Origin: an uncultured Acidobacteriota bacterium
GTDB taxonomy: Bacteria; Acidobacteriota; Thermoanaerobaculia; UBA5066
DNA: 48,717 nt
Direction of reading: 5' to 3'
Assembly: GCA_937888435.1 (NCBI GenBank)
Contig: CALAQS010000054.1
Coordinates: forward strand, 1 to 48,717
A program made the translations under genes and the position numbers. Below the pieces are notes generated by a model. The model saw nothing but the letters and a program-made list of their open reading frames with translations, had not been told where the DNA came from and searched no databases. Shown one piece after another: positions 7,479 through 15,175 of the stretch (positions are counted from its first letter, which is position 1; each line of letters begins with the position of its first letter).

Positions 7479-9479
7479 ATGAGGCCCTTCCTTCTCTTTC
7501 GCCCGGGCGGCGACGTGCCGGAGGCCATTCGGAGCCCGCTCGAGAAAGCCGGCACCGAAGTTCTCGTCGCGGGCACGCTGGAGGAAGCCGGCACTCTGCT
7601 CTATTCCTCGATGCCGGACGTTCTACTCGTGGTCCCGCCCGGCACCGCGGCCGATGCGGCGACTCTGCTTTCCCTCCTGCCCCATGCGGTTGCGCCTCCC
7701 TCGGTGTTCGTCCTCGCGGACGACGGCGCCCCGCGCCGCCCGCTGGCGCTCGAGACGATCGCGCGCAGCCCGTGGAACCGAGCGACGGCGGCGCTCGGGG
7801 AAGACTCGGACGACCCGGCCCCGGCGATTCTCCTTTCCCGCGTCCAGCTCACCTCCCTCCTGGAGCTGTGGGAGCAGTTCGCGGCCGAGGGCCGCGATTT
7901 CATCGAGCACGCCCTTCGTGCGCTTTCGCTCTCCCTCGATGCCTCACGGGTGAGCCTCTTCCGGTGGAAGGCGGGCTCGGCCGTCGCGACGCTCCAGGGC
8001 TCGAGCCTCGGCTCCGGTGTCGTCGGCCGGGAGGTGGAGATCGCGCGCTATCCGGAGCTGCGCGCCGCCGCGTCGCGATCGGGCCCCGTCCTCGTGGAAG
8101 AGATCGACCGCGACCCCCTCATGGGTGAAGCCAAGAGCTACCTCGAAGGCGCGCCGATCCGGTCCCTGCTCTGCCGGCAGCTCCCCGGCGAGGGAAGCGA
8201 CCTCTACCTTCACGCGGTCCGCCAGCGCGTGCCGTTCGGCCTCGTAGACGTGGCGCTGTTCGGGGCCGCCGCGCGCCTGTTCCGGGCCGCGCACGACGCG
8301 GGCCGGCCCCACGACGCCCTGGAGAAGAACCCCGACCGCAAGCGCCTGCGCACGGTGCAGCGCATTCTCACGGGAATCCCCGACGCGACCGCGATGGTGG
8401 GGCCGACCGGCGAGATTCTCATCGTGAATCCGCCGTTCTGCGGGCTGACGGGCCGTCTCGAGTCCGAGCTCGTCGGGCTCGACTACCACGTGCTGCTTCG
8501 GCCGCCCGGCCCGGAGGAAACGTTCGACGAGGCGCCGCGCCCAGACGGCTCGCGCCTCGCGCGGGAGAGGGTGCGTCTTCTCACGGCTTCGGGCCAGACG
8601 ATTCCCGTCGAGGTCATCTCGATGCCGACGCCCGACGAGACGGCGGGGCAGGCGGGCTGGTCGACGCTCACCTTGCGCGACCGGCGGAAGGAGAACTCGC
8701 GCGAGGCGCGGGAGAAGGTGCTCGCCAAGGACCTGGCCGAGACGTCGCGGCAGCTCGAGGTCCTGCAGGCGAGCGTGCGCGAGGCCGAGGCCATGCGCGC
8801 TCGCTTCTGGACGGCGGCCGCGCACGAGCTCAGGACTCCTCTCGCGATCGTGCAGAGCTACCTCGAGGTCGTGCTGACCGACCTCTCCGCCGAGGTCCCC
8901 GAGCGCCCGACCCAGCTCCTGAAAACCGCCGCGGACGGGCTCTCGCGTCTCGAGAGACTCATCGCGGATGTGCTGGACGCCGCGGTCACGGGACGCGCGC
9001 GCGCCACCGTCCACCTCTCCCAAGTGGATCTCGGCGAGGTCGTGCGTGGCCTCTCGGGCACGCTCTCGGCGTCGGCGTTCAAGCGCGGCCTTAGGCTCCG
9101 CGTGGACGTGCCGAAAGGGCTCCCCCGCGTCAGCGGCGACCGCGAAAAGATCGAGCGGCTCGTCACGAATCTCGTGGACCACTCCCTGAGGACCACACCG
9201 CGGTCGGACGATCCCATTGTTCTCTCTGCGTCGCGCGAGGGCGACCGCACCGTGATCCGAGTCGTGGACCGCGGCCCGACGCTCTCCTCCGAGAGGACGG
9301 CTCACCTTTTCGACGACGTCGGGTCGGCGCGCAGCGGCGGCGAATTCGGACTTTCCGTGGCGCGGCGGCTCGCCGACGCCATGAGGGTCGAGCTCACCGC
9401 GTATCCCGATGCGGACGGCTCGAACGTGAAGTGTGTTGTGTGGCCGGCCGCGCCGGGGCCCGACGAGGCCTCCCGCTGA
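7479..9479 (+). CDS. PAS-containing sensor histidine kinase, possibly impaired in ATP binding
   Basis: The protein has 666 aa. Residues 1-~115 look like a degenerate receiver-type fold, ~125-275 may be a GAF-like sensor and ~292-400 is a PAS domain (MVGPTGEILIVN). A coiled linker (~402-440) leads to an HisKA dimerisation domain with phospho-acceptor His449 in HELRTPL. The catalytic ATPase domain is recognisable but eroded. The N-box reads NLVDHSLR, with Asp where the Mg-binding Asn is expected. The G1 motif reads DRGPT rather than DxGxG. GEFGLS (621-626) keeps the G2 glycines. No transmembrane segment was seen, so it should be cytosolic. No response regulator is adjacent. AAGGA precedes the ATG. 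Confidence 0.85.
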   Translation: MRPFLLFRPGGDVPEAIRSPLEKAGTEVLVAGTLEEAGTLLYSSMPDVLLVVPPGTAADAATLLSLLPHAVAPPSVFVLADDGAPRRPLALETIARSPWNRATAALGEDSDDPAPAILLSRVQLTSLLELWEQFAAEGRDFIEHALRALSLSLDASRVSLFRWKAGSAVATLQGSSLGSGVVGREVEIARYPELRAAASRSGPVLVEEIDRDPLMGEAKSYLEGAPIRSLLCRQLPGEGSDLYLHAVRQRVPFGLVDVALFGAAARLFRAAHDAGRPHDALEKNPDRKRLRTVQRILTGIPDATAMVGPTGEILIVNPPFCGLTGRLESELVGLDYHVLLRPPGPEETFDEAPRPDGSRLARERVRLLTASGQTIPVEVISMPTPDETAGQAGWSTLTLRDRRKENSREAREKVLAKDLAETSRQLEVLQASVREAEAMRARFWTAAAHELRTPLAIVQSYLEVVLTDLSAEVPERPTQLLKTAADGLSRLERLIADVLDAAVTGRARATVHLSQVDLGEVVRGLSGTLSASAFKRGLRLRVDVPKGLPRVSGDREKIERLVTNLVDHSLRTTPRSDDPIVLSASREGDRTVIRVVDRGPTLSSERTAHLFDDVGSARSGGEFGLSVARRLADAMRVELTAYPDADGSNVKCVVWPAAPGPDEASR

Positions 9480-10720
9480 AGAGTGATCCCGCGATCCGGC
9501 GTAGTCTCCGCGCCCTCCTCCGGCGCGCCGACGCGGCGGCGGCGGCGTCCATCGCGCGGCCGGAGGACCGCGTCCGGGCCGTTGGAGGAGCGGTGCGCGA
9601 CGCATTCCTCGGAAGAAGGGGCGGAGATCTCGATCTCGTGGCCCCGCCCGGGAGTGCCGAAAAGCTCGCGGCGAAGCTGGCGGCGCGGGCCGGCTCGCGC
9701 GTCGTGCCGATCGGTGCCCCGCCGAAGCGCATCCTCAAGGTGCCGTTTCGCTCGCACGAGATCGACGTCTGGGAAGAGACCGGGGATCCCGCTGCCGACC
9801 TTCTTCGGCGCGACTTCACCGTGAACGCTCTCTCTTTTTCGCTTCCCGAAGGCACGTTCGCGAGCGCGCCCGGCGCGCTCGCGGATCTCGCGGCGCGGCG
9901 GCTCACGCCGCCGCGGCCCGGGGTTTTCCGCGAGGACCCGCTCCGGGTTCTACGAGCGGCGCGTTTCCTGGCACAGTTGCCGGGGTTCCGCGTCGCGAGC
10001 CGAGCAACGCCGGAACTGAAGGAAGCCGCAAAATCTCTTCGAGTGGTGCCCGCGGAGAGGCGTCTCGTCGAATGGGACAAGCTCCTCGGCGCGCCCGCCG
10101 CCGGCAGGGTGCGCGCCCTTCGGTTCCTCGAGCGCATCGGCGCCCTGCAATCCCTCTTTCAAACCACGGCGCCGCGCACGCGGCGCGGAATCTCCCTCGT
10201 CTCCCGCCTCTCCTCGGCGGACCCGCGCGTGGCGCGCGCCCTTCTCCTGCTGCCGCTCGGCCGGGAACGGGCGCAGGAAATTCTTAGAAGGTGGAAGACC
10301 AGTCGGGAGGAGCAGCGGCTCGCGAGCCGCCTTTTCGCGCTGCCCCTCCGCGGGCCGCGGCGAGCTCCGACGCGCCGCGACGTGGCTGCGCTCCTCCGCT
10401 TTTCTTCCCCATTCGAAGAAAAAACCACCGCCTTCCTTCGCGCCGCCGGCGACTCGCGCGCAAGAGAGCTTGCCCGCGCGGCCCAAGGCATCCTGGGCCG
10501 CCCCGCTGCGCTCCGTGGGATCCTGCGGCCGACCCGCCCTCTTCCTTTCGCAGAAATCTCTTCTCTTCTCGGCCTCCGGGAAGGGCCGGCCCTGGGGCGG
10601 GCGCTGGACGCCTTCGACCTCGCTCTCGCGTCCTCGGAGATCCGCGGCCCGCGCGCGGCCCGGGCCTGGCTTCGGCGTCCTCGGCCGCTTCCGGGCGCAC
10701 GGCCGCCGCTGTTGAAGTAA
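9431..10720 (+). CDS. tRNA nucleotidyltransferase / poly(A) polymerase family protein
   Basis: Class II nucleotidyltransferase that adds or repairs tRNA CCA ends, or polyadenylates RNA. The head-domain motif GGAVRD is at 52-57, the metal-binding DLD at 66-68 and RRDFTVNAL at 126-134, followed by an REDPLRVLRAARF neck motif. At 429 aa it fits CCA-adding or PcnB-type enzymes; sequence alone does not separate these. The start is uncertain. GTG at 9431 (or 9440) overlaps the kinase 3' end by ~49 bp, and no start codon occurs immediately after the kinase stop. The C-terminal third contains three AT-rich repeat copies (10281, 10403, 10539), one using the rare codons AGA AGG. Confidence 0.85.
   Translation: MCCVAGRAGARRGLPLKSDPAIRRSLRALLRRADAAAAASIARPEDRVRAVGGAVRDAFLGRRGGDLDLVAPPGSAEKLAAKLAARAGSRVVPIGAPPKRILKVPFRSHEIDVWEETGDPAADLLRRDFTVNALSFSLPEGTFASAPGALADLAARRLTPPRPGVFREDPLRVLRAARFLAQLPGFRVASRATPELKEAAKSLRVVPAERRLVEWDKLLGAPAAGRVRALRFLERIGALQSLFQTTAPRTRRGISLVSRLSSADPRVARALLLLPLGRERAQEILRRWKTSREEQRLASRLFALPLRGPRRAPTRRDVAALLRFSSPFEEKTTAFLRAAGDSRARELARAAQGILGRPAALRGILRPTRPLPFAEISSLLGLREGPALGRALDAFDLALASSEIRGPRAARAWLRRPRPLPGARPPLLK
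10281..10298 (+). repeat. Dispersed purine-rich repeat, exact-core copy
   Basis: TTCTTAGAAGGTGGAAGA inside the nucleotidyltransferase gene, read in a different frame (CTT AGA AGG) from the copy at 2184. Confidence 0.65.
10403..10424 (-). repeat. Dispersed purine-rich repeat, inverted copy
   Basis: The minus strand reads TTTTCTTCGAATGGGGAAGA, one substitution and one insertion from the 43774 copy. Confidence 0.5.
10539..10566 (-). repeat. Dispersed purine-rich repeat, diverged inverted copy
   Basis: The minus strand reads GATTTCTGCGAAAGGAAGAG, matching the family at GATTTCT, GAA, GG and AAGAG. It is the third copy in the same gene. Confidence 0.35.
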
Positions 10721-10723
10721 AAT
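10718..10723 (+). promoter_or_regulatory. Candidate -10 box upstream of pilT
   Basis: TAAAAT lies 21 nt before the pilT ATG in the short gap after the nucleotidyltransferase gene. No clear -35 or Shine-Dalgarno sequence was seen. Confidence 0.25.
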
Positions 10724-10744
10724 GACCCGAGAGTCGACATCCAG

Positions 10745-12202
10745 ATGGATCTGACCGAGCTTCTGAAGTTCGTCACGAAGAAGGAGGCCTCGGATCTCCA
10801 TCTGAAGCCAGGCCGTCCGCCACTCCTTCGCGTCAACGGCCGGCTCGTGCCTCTCAAGACCGACCCGCTCTCGCCGAAGGAGATCGAGGACATGGTCCTC
10901 CCCATCCTGACGCCGTACCAGCGGGACAAGCTGCAGCAAAACTACGCCGTCGACATCGGCTACGGCATTACCGGCGTCGCGCGCTTCCGCGGCAACATAT
11001 ACCTGCAGCGCGGCACGTGGACGGCCGTCTTCCGCCGCATTCCCTACCAGATTCCGCAGGTCGCTGCCCTGAATCTGCCCGAGGTGATCGAGACGTTCGC
11101 CGACCTGCCCGCCGGCCTCGTCCTCGTGACGGGGCCGACCGGATCCGGCAAGTCGACGACGCTCGCGGCGATGGTCAAGCTCATCACCGAGCGCCATCCC
11201 GTCCACATCGTCACGATCGAGGACCCGATCGAATATCTCTTCCAGGACAACATGGCCTCCGTCTCGCAGCGGGAGATGGGAACCGACACCGTGTCCTTTC
11301 CGGAGGCCCTTCGCAACGTGATGCGGCAGGACCCCGACGTCATCATGGTCGGCGAGATGCGCGACTGGGAGACGATGTCGACCGCGATCACGGCCGCCGA
11401 AACGGGCCACCTCGTCTACTCGACCCTCCACACGAACAGCGCGTCCCAGACGATCGACCGCATCATGGACTCGTGCCCGCCGACGCAGCAGAACCAGGTG
11501 CGCCGCCAGCTCGCGCTCGTGCTCCGGGCGATCATCTCCATGCAGCTCATCGACCGCGTGGACGGCAAGGGCCTCATACCCGTCGTCGAGATCCTCATCA
11601 ACTCACCGAAGATCGCCAAACAGATCGAGACCGGCGAGACGAAGGACATCCCCGAGGAGATCGAGACCTCGGTCGCGTATTTCAGGATGCAGTCGATGAA
11701 CCAATCGCTCATCGCGCTCCTCGTGAACGGCGCGATCGACGTGAACGCTGCGATGAAGCTGTCGTCCGATCCCGAAGACCTCTCACTCAAGCTCCGGAAG
11801 CTCTTCCCGAAAATCGAGGAGCGCGGCCGAGGAGGAATCATGTCCCCATCCGCGAACGACTTCTCCGCCATCACCGAGCTCATGGACGTGAAGCGCCTTT
11901 ACGAAGAGCAGGAAGAGAAATGGCGCCAGCGCCTGATCGAGAAAGACGAGCTCATCTCGTCACTCGAGGCCGACCTCTCGGAGAGGGATCGAATGATCCA
12001 GGTCAAGGCTCAGCAGGGATCCGAGGCCGAGAGCGAGATCCAGAAGGTCCGATCTGACGCCGAACGGCAGCGCCAGGAGATGGCGACGAAGGTCGCCCAG
12101 CTCAACGAGCGGATCCGGGATCTGAACCAGAAGCTCCTCGGGACCGGCTCGGCGTCCGCCACGCCGGTCGGAACTCCTCAGGCCGGCTTCTTCAAGCGCT
12201 GA
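10745..12202 (+). CDS. pilT: Type IV pilus retraction ATPase PilT/PilU-like with C-terminal coiled coil
   Basis: Hexameric secretion-superfamily ATPase that powers pilus retraction (twitching, DNA uptake). Walker A GPTGSGKST is at 130-138, the Asp box includes TIEDPIEY at 157-164, the Walker B region with catalytic Glu204 is at 198-206 and the His box HLVYSTLHTN is at 222-231. The start MDLTELLKFVTKKEASDLHL is typical of PilT. Standard PilT ends near residue 345-370. This protein has 485 aa, and residues ~375-465 form a charged heptad-like coiled coil followed by a short Ser/Pro tail ending GFFKR. No other pilus gene is adjacent. PilT versus PilU cannot be decided. Confidence 0.92.
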   Translation: MDLTELLKFVTKKEASDLHLKPGRPPLLRVNGRLVPLKTDPLSPKEIEDMVLPILTPYQRDKLQQNYAVDIGYGITGVARFRGNIYLQRGTWTAVFRRIPYQIPQVAALNLPEVIETFADLPAGLVLVTGPTGSGKSTTLAAMVKLITERHPVHIVTIEDPIEYLFQDNMASVSQREMGTDTVSFPEALRNVMRQDPDVIMVGEMRDWETMSTAITAAETGHLVYSTLHTNSASQTIDRIMDSCPPTQQNQVRRQLALVLRAIISMQLIDRVDGKGLIPVVEILINSPKIAKQIETGETKDIPEEIETSVAYFRMQSMNQSLIALLVNGAIDVNAAMKLSSDPEDLSLKLRKLFPKIEERGRGGIMSPSANDFSAITELMDVKRLYEEQEEKWRQRLIEKDELISSLEADLSERDRMIQVKAQQGSEAESEIQKVRSDAERQRQEMATKVAQLNERIRDLNQKLLGTGSASATPVGTPQAGFFKR

Positions 12203-12223
12203 CGTTCGTCTTCAGCCAGCGCT
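12195..12223. terminator. Imperfect hairpin between convergent pilT and hydrolase genes
   Basis: AGCGCTGA at the pilT stop can pair with TCAGCCAGCGCT 9 nt later, with a 2-nt bulge. No U-run follows on either strand, so termination is doubtful. Confidence 0.25.
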
Positions 12224-12243
12224 TCTTCAGGTCGCGACGCGAG

Positions 12244-13068
12244 CTAAGCGTCTAGGAACGCGATGGCGCGCCGCGCGAACGCCACGGGGCGCTCGGTGGG
12301 CGGCACGTGCCCGCAGCGCGGCAGGACCTCGAGGCGGGCGTTCGGCAGGCCGCGCACGAGGCGCTGGCCCGCGGCGAGCGGAAAAATTCGGTCGCGGTCT
12401 CCCCAGACGACGAGCGTCTCGTGCGGAAGCCTCGCGAGATCGCGAGGCTTCACCGCGTCCTCCCCCGCCGCCATGGACGCGACGAGCTTCATGAGCTGCG
12501 GCCGATTCTTTCGGCGTCCTTTGTAGAGGGTTGCCGCGAGGGCGACGAGCGGATGCCCGAGGAAGCGCGAATTCACGCTCGTCGCGAGGAGGCGCCGCGC
12601 GTCGGCGTAGCTGCCCGGGACGAAGGGTAGCGACGCCGCGAGCACGTCGATGGTCTCTTCGACCGGCTGCCCCGCGGTGTCGACGAGGACGAGCCTCCTG
12701 ACGAGGCGCGGGTAACGGCGCACCACGTCGAGCGCCACGGCGCCGCCGAGCGAATGGCCGAGCAGATCCACGCGCTCGGGCCGGTCTGGCAGCGCTTCGA
12801 TCGCGTCGACGACGGCGTCCGCGAGCAGGCGAATCCGGTATTCGACGCCGGGGCCAGCCGGCTTGTCGCTTCTGCCGTGGCCGAGAAGGTCCATCGCGAC
12901 GACACGCCGCCCCCGCGCGAAAAGCGGCAGCGTGAGGGCCCACTCGCCATGGTCCGCCCCGATGCCGTGCAGGAGGACGAGCGGCGGCGCACCGGAGGGA
13001 CGGGACGCGCCGACGTCGAGGCAGCCGACATGGAGGCCGGTTGGAAGCGCGAGACGGCGGAACTTCAC
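12244..13068 (-). CDS. Alpha/beta-fold hydrolase
   Basis: The 274-aa single-domain hydrolase has oxyanion segment LLHGIGADHGEW (32-43), nucleophile elbow GHSLGG with Ser106, Asp224 or Asp226 in WGDRDRIFP and His254 in GHVPPTERP. This is a complete Ser-Asp-His triad of the esterase/epoxide-hydrolase/C-C hydrolase superfamily. MDLLGHGRSDKP (59-70) is the usual DxxGxGxS strand-4 motif. The substrate is unknown. It starts 9 bp after the lexA stop on the same strand and is therefore probably co-transcribed and possibly SOS-inducible, which is unusual company for lexA. Confidence 0.85.
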   Translation of the reverse strand: MKFRRLALPTGLHVGCLDVGASRPSGAPPLVLLHGIGADHGEWALTLPLFARGRRVVAMDLLGHGRSDKPAGPGVEYRIRLLADAVVDAIEALPDRPERVDLLGHSLGGAVALDVVRRYPRLVRRLVLVDTAGQPVEETIDVLAASLPFVPGSYADARRLLATSVNSRFLGHPLVALAATLYKGRRKNRPQLMKLVASMAAGEDAVKPRDLARLPHETLVVWGDRDRIFPLAAGQRLVRGLPNARLEVLPRCGHVPPTERPVAFARRAIAFLDA

Positions 13069-13077
13069 GATGAGAAG

Positions 13078-13686
13078 CTAGTACTTCCTCATGAGCCCGA
13101 CGACGACTCCCTGTACTTTGAGGTCGCCCTCCGCGACCCAGATCGGCGACATGCGCTCGTTCGCGGGCTGGAGCCGGATGCGGCCGTCCGCCTCGCGGTA
13201 GAAGCGCTTGAGCGTGGCCTCGCCGTTCAGGAGGGCGGCCACCATTTCGCCGTTCGAAGCCTTCTCGCGCCGGTTCACGACGACGAAGTCGCCGTCGTGG
13301 ATGCCGTCGTCGATCATCGAGCTGCCGTTCACGCGCAGGACGTAGTTCTGTCCCTTGCGCGTGAGCACGTCGGGGACGGCGACCGTCTCACCCTCGGGCT
13401 CGGGCTCGATGGGCTGCCCGGCAGCGATGCGGCCTGCGAGAGGGAGCTCGACGGCTCCGGCGGGCTTGTTCTCCTCGGCCAGGACGAGAGAGCGCCGCTT
13501 GTTCCAATCGCGCACGAGCACGCCCTTCTCGAGGAGCAGCTTGATGTGCTTCTGAAGCGTGCCGAACGAGGAGTACCCGAACTCCTCGCAGATCTCACGC
13601 TGGGTGGGCGAAAGGCCCCTCTTCTGCCGGTAGGCGCGAATGAAGTCCAGAATTTCTTTTTGCTTCGGAGTGAGAGTCAGCGCCAT
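13078..13686 (-). CDS. lexA: LexA repressor
   Basis: SOS repressor of 202 aa. The N-terminal winged-helix DNA-binding domain (~1-65) includes SPTQREICEEFGYSS. The S24 peptidase-like domain has the Ala89-Gly90 autocleavage bond in GRIAAG, nucleophile Ser123 in GSSM and general base Lys160 in ATLKRF. All catalytic elements are intact, so RecA-stimulated self-cleavage is expected. The upstream region is AT-rich and carries a duplicated copy of the gene's own first nine bases and 5' flank. No textbook Shine-Dalgarno sequence lies next to the ATG. Confidence 0.95.
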   Translation of the reverse strand: MALTLTPKQKEILDFIRAYRQKRGLSPTQREICEEFGYSSFGTLQKHIKLLLEKGVLVRDWNKRRSLVLAEENKPAGAVELPLAGRIAAGQPIEPEPEGETVAVPDVLTRKGQNYVLRVNGSSMIDDGIHDGDFVVVNRREKASNGEMVAALLNGEATLKRFYREADGRIRLQPANERMSPIWVAEGDLKVQGVVVGLMRKY

Positions 13687-13699
13687 AAAAAATAAGGCC
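13678..13699. repeat. Direct repeat, proximal copy (covers the lexA start)
   Basis: A 22-bp sequence identical to 13759-13780. It contains the complement of the lexA start codons (ATG GCG CTG) and the AATAAGGCC flank. A shared CCTAATTTT follows 14 bp later in both copies (13714 and 13795), so the duplicated module is ~45 bp with an 81-bp period. Confidence 0.9.
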
Positions 13700-13721
13700 C
13701 TCTACGAGAAACTCCTAATTT

Positions 13722-13732
13722 TATTCGGAATA
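13722..13732. promoter_or_regulatory. Palindrome upstream of lexA, candidate operator
   Basis: TATTC-G-GAATA is a perfect 5-bp-arm palindrome 36 bp upstream of the lexA ATG. A second palindrome, TTTCT-T-AGAAA, lies at 13801-13811 in the duplicated copy. LexA autoregulation is expected from the family, but that these are LexA sites is inference. Confidence 0.3.
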
Positions 13733-13758
13733 GCTGAAATCTGAATCCCATGGAACGC

Positions 13759-13780
13759 CAGCGCCATAAAAAATAAGGCC
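13759..13780. repeat. Direct repeat, distal copy
   Basis: Identical to 13678-13699 and 81 bp away. It carries an orphan copy of the lexA start codon context with no following open frame. Confidence 0.9.
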
Positions 13781-13942
13781 TTTTATTAAGATTACCTAAT
13801 TTTCTTAGAAAGAATCGAGGATAGATGCTCGATAAAGTCAGGATACAGTTTCAATCAAGCCCATCACGCGCAAGATAGGCGTAAATTGCAGATTCGTCAA
13901 GGAAAAATGGGGAGCGTGGCCGAGCGCTAAACTCTAAGGGCG

Positions 13943-14386
13943 TTGCGCGAAAAGAACCCCGCTAGGTCGCCAAAAACCCTCGGGCGGCGCATCCTGCGCA
14001 CGGCTCTTTCCCTCGCCGTCGCCGCGTTCCTCCTTTTCGCTGGCATCCTCTTCCTCTTCAACAGGCCATTCAGCGACAACCCGGAGGCGCTCCGCGCGTC
14101 GCGCCTGACGACCACGAATCAGCTCTTTCCGATGCAGGTCGCGGTCTTTCCCGAACGGATTGCGCGCTACAAGCCTCGTTTCTTCGGCCACACGGAGGAT
14201 TCGATCTCGACCGACCAGATCGCGTCCGTGAAGATTCAGGCCGGCGTGGTGTTCGCGGACGTCGTCATCGACACGACGGGAGGCTCGCCGCCGATCGTGA
14301 TCCACGGGCTCTGGAAAAAGGACGCCGAGCGCCTGCGCCATCTCATCGGCGCCGCTCAGGAAATCCGCCGAAAACGGGCACCGTGA
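13943..14386 (+). CDS. Small membrane-anchored protein, PH-like domain possible
   Basis: The protein has 147 aa from a TTG at 13943. A basic N-terminus is followed by one hydrophobic segment (~20-39, LSLAVAAFLLFAGILFLF). The rest is a predicted beta-rich domain (~60-130) ending in an amphipathic helix (DAERLRHLIGAAQEI). This arrangement recalls bacterial PH-like domain proteins, but no diagnostic motif is present. No function is assigned. It precedes a lipoprotein gene by 85 bp. AAGGG lies close to the TTG, so the start is uncertain. Confidence 0.6.
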   Translation: MREKNPARSPKTLGRRILRTALSLAVAAFLLFAGILFLFNRPFSDNPEALRASRLTTTNQLFPMQVAVFPERIARYKPRFFGHTEDSISTDQIASVKIQAGVVFADVVIDTTGGSPPIVIHGLWKKDAERLRHLIGAAQEIRRKRAP

Positions 14387-14471
14387 GCGCAGGCATCCAT
14401 TTGAAGTTCGGGCGGTTTGCGGGGAGAATCCGCCGACCCCACCAAGGCAACAATCGACAGGGAGGATTCGA

Positions 14472-15116
14472 ATGAAGAACGTTCTCAGGATCACCGCCGT
14501 GGCGCTCTGCTGCGTGGCGCTCGTCGCCTGCAGCCAGAAGGGCCCGGCAGAAGCCGCCCTCAAGGCCGCCGAAGCTTCCATGAACGAGATCAGGGCTGAA
14601 GGCTCGAAGTACGCGCCAGAGGAGACGAAGGGCGTCCTGACGTCATTCGTGTCCGCCCAGGACTCTTTCAACAAGGGCGACTACAAGGTCGCGATGGAGA
14701 TCGCGCAGGGCATCCCCGCCAAGTCCAAGGACGTGAGCGCGGCCATCGCCGCCAAGAAGGACGAGCTCGGAAAGGCGTGGGCCGGCCTCGCCAGCGTCCC
14801 CGCCATGGTCGACCAGATCAAGGCGAAGGTCGAAGCGCTCGGCGCGATGAAAAAGCTCCCGAAGGACATGGACGCCTCCAAGCTCGAGGCCGCGAAGGCG
14901 AGCCTCGCGGACATGACGAAGACCATGGGCGAGGCCTCCGAAGCGTTCAAGTCCGGCAACCTGATGGACGCCGTGACGAAGGGCAACGCGGTCAAGGCCA
15001 AGGCCACCGAGACGATGGCCGCCCTCGACCTCACGGCCGGCGCTCCCGCGGTTACCCCTCCCGCCGCTCCCGCTCCCAAGGCCGCTCTCAAAAAGGCCAA
15101 GCCGGCCAAGAAGTAA
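14472..15116 (+). CDS. Hypothetical helical lipoprotein
   Basis: The 214-aa protein has a type II signal peptide, lipobox VALVACS with Cys20 as the lipidation site. The mature part is almost entirely Ala/Lys/Glu-rich helix with repeated patterns such as AALKAAEASM and ALKKAK, and ends in a Pro/Ala/Lys-rich tail (~190-214). It is probably anchored to a membrane, facing the periplasm. The family was not recognised. GGGAGG precedes the ATG, and a strong intrinsic terminator follows at 15142. Confidence 0.75.
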   Translation: MKNVLRITAVALCCVALVACSQKGPAEAALKAAEASMNEIRAEGSKYAPEETKGVLTSFVSAQDSFNKGDYKVAMEIAQGIPAKSKDVSAAIAAKKDELGKAWAGLASVPAMVDQIKAKVEALGAMKKLPKDMDASKLEAAKASLADMTKTMGEASEAFKSGNLMDAVTKGNAVKAKATETMAALDLTAGAPAVTPPAAPAPKAALKKAKPAKK

Positions 15117-15141
15117 ACCCCTCGAATCCCGGAACCTCAGA

Positions 15142-15169
15142 CCCGCGCCAAACCGCGGGCCTTTTTTTC
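15142..15169 (+). terminator. Rho-independent terminator after the lipoprotein gene
   Basis: CCCGCG (15142-15147) and CGCGGG (15154-15159) form a 6-bp GC stem with a 6-nt loop, followed by seven T. It faces the convergent argJ end but has a U-run only on the plus strand. Confidence 0.85.
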
Positions 15170-15175
15170 TCGCCT

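Noticed and set aside
13911-13945. GGAGCGTGGCCGAGCGC, like the 5' half of a tRNA-Ser
   Set aside because: No anticodon arm, T arm or 3' acceptor match follows; probably chance.
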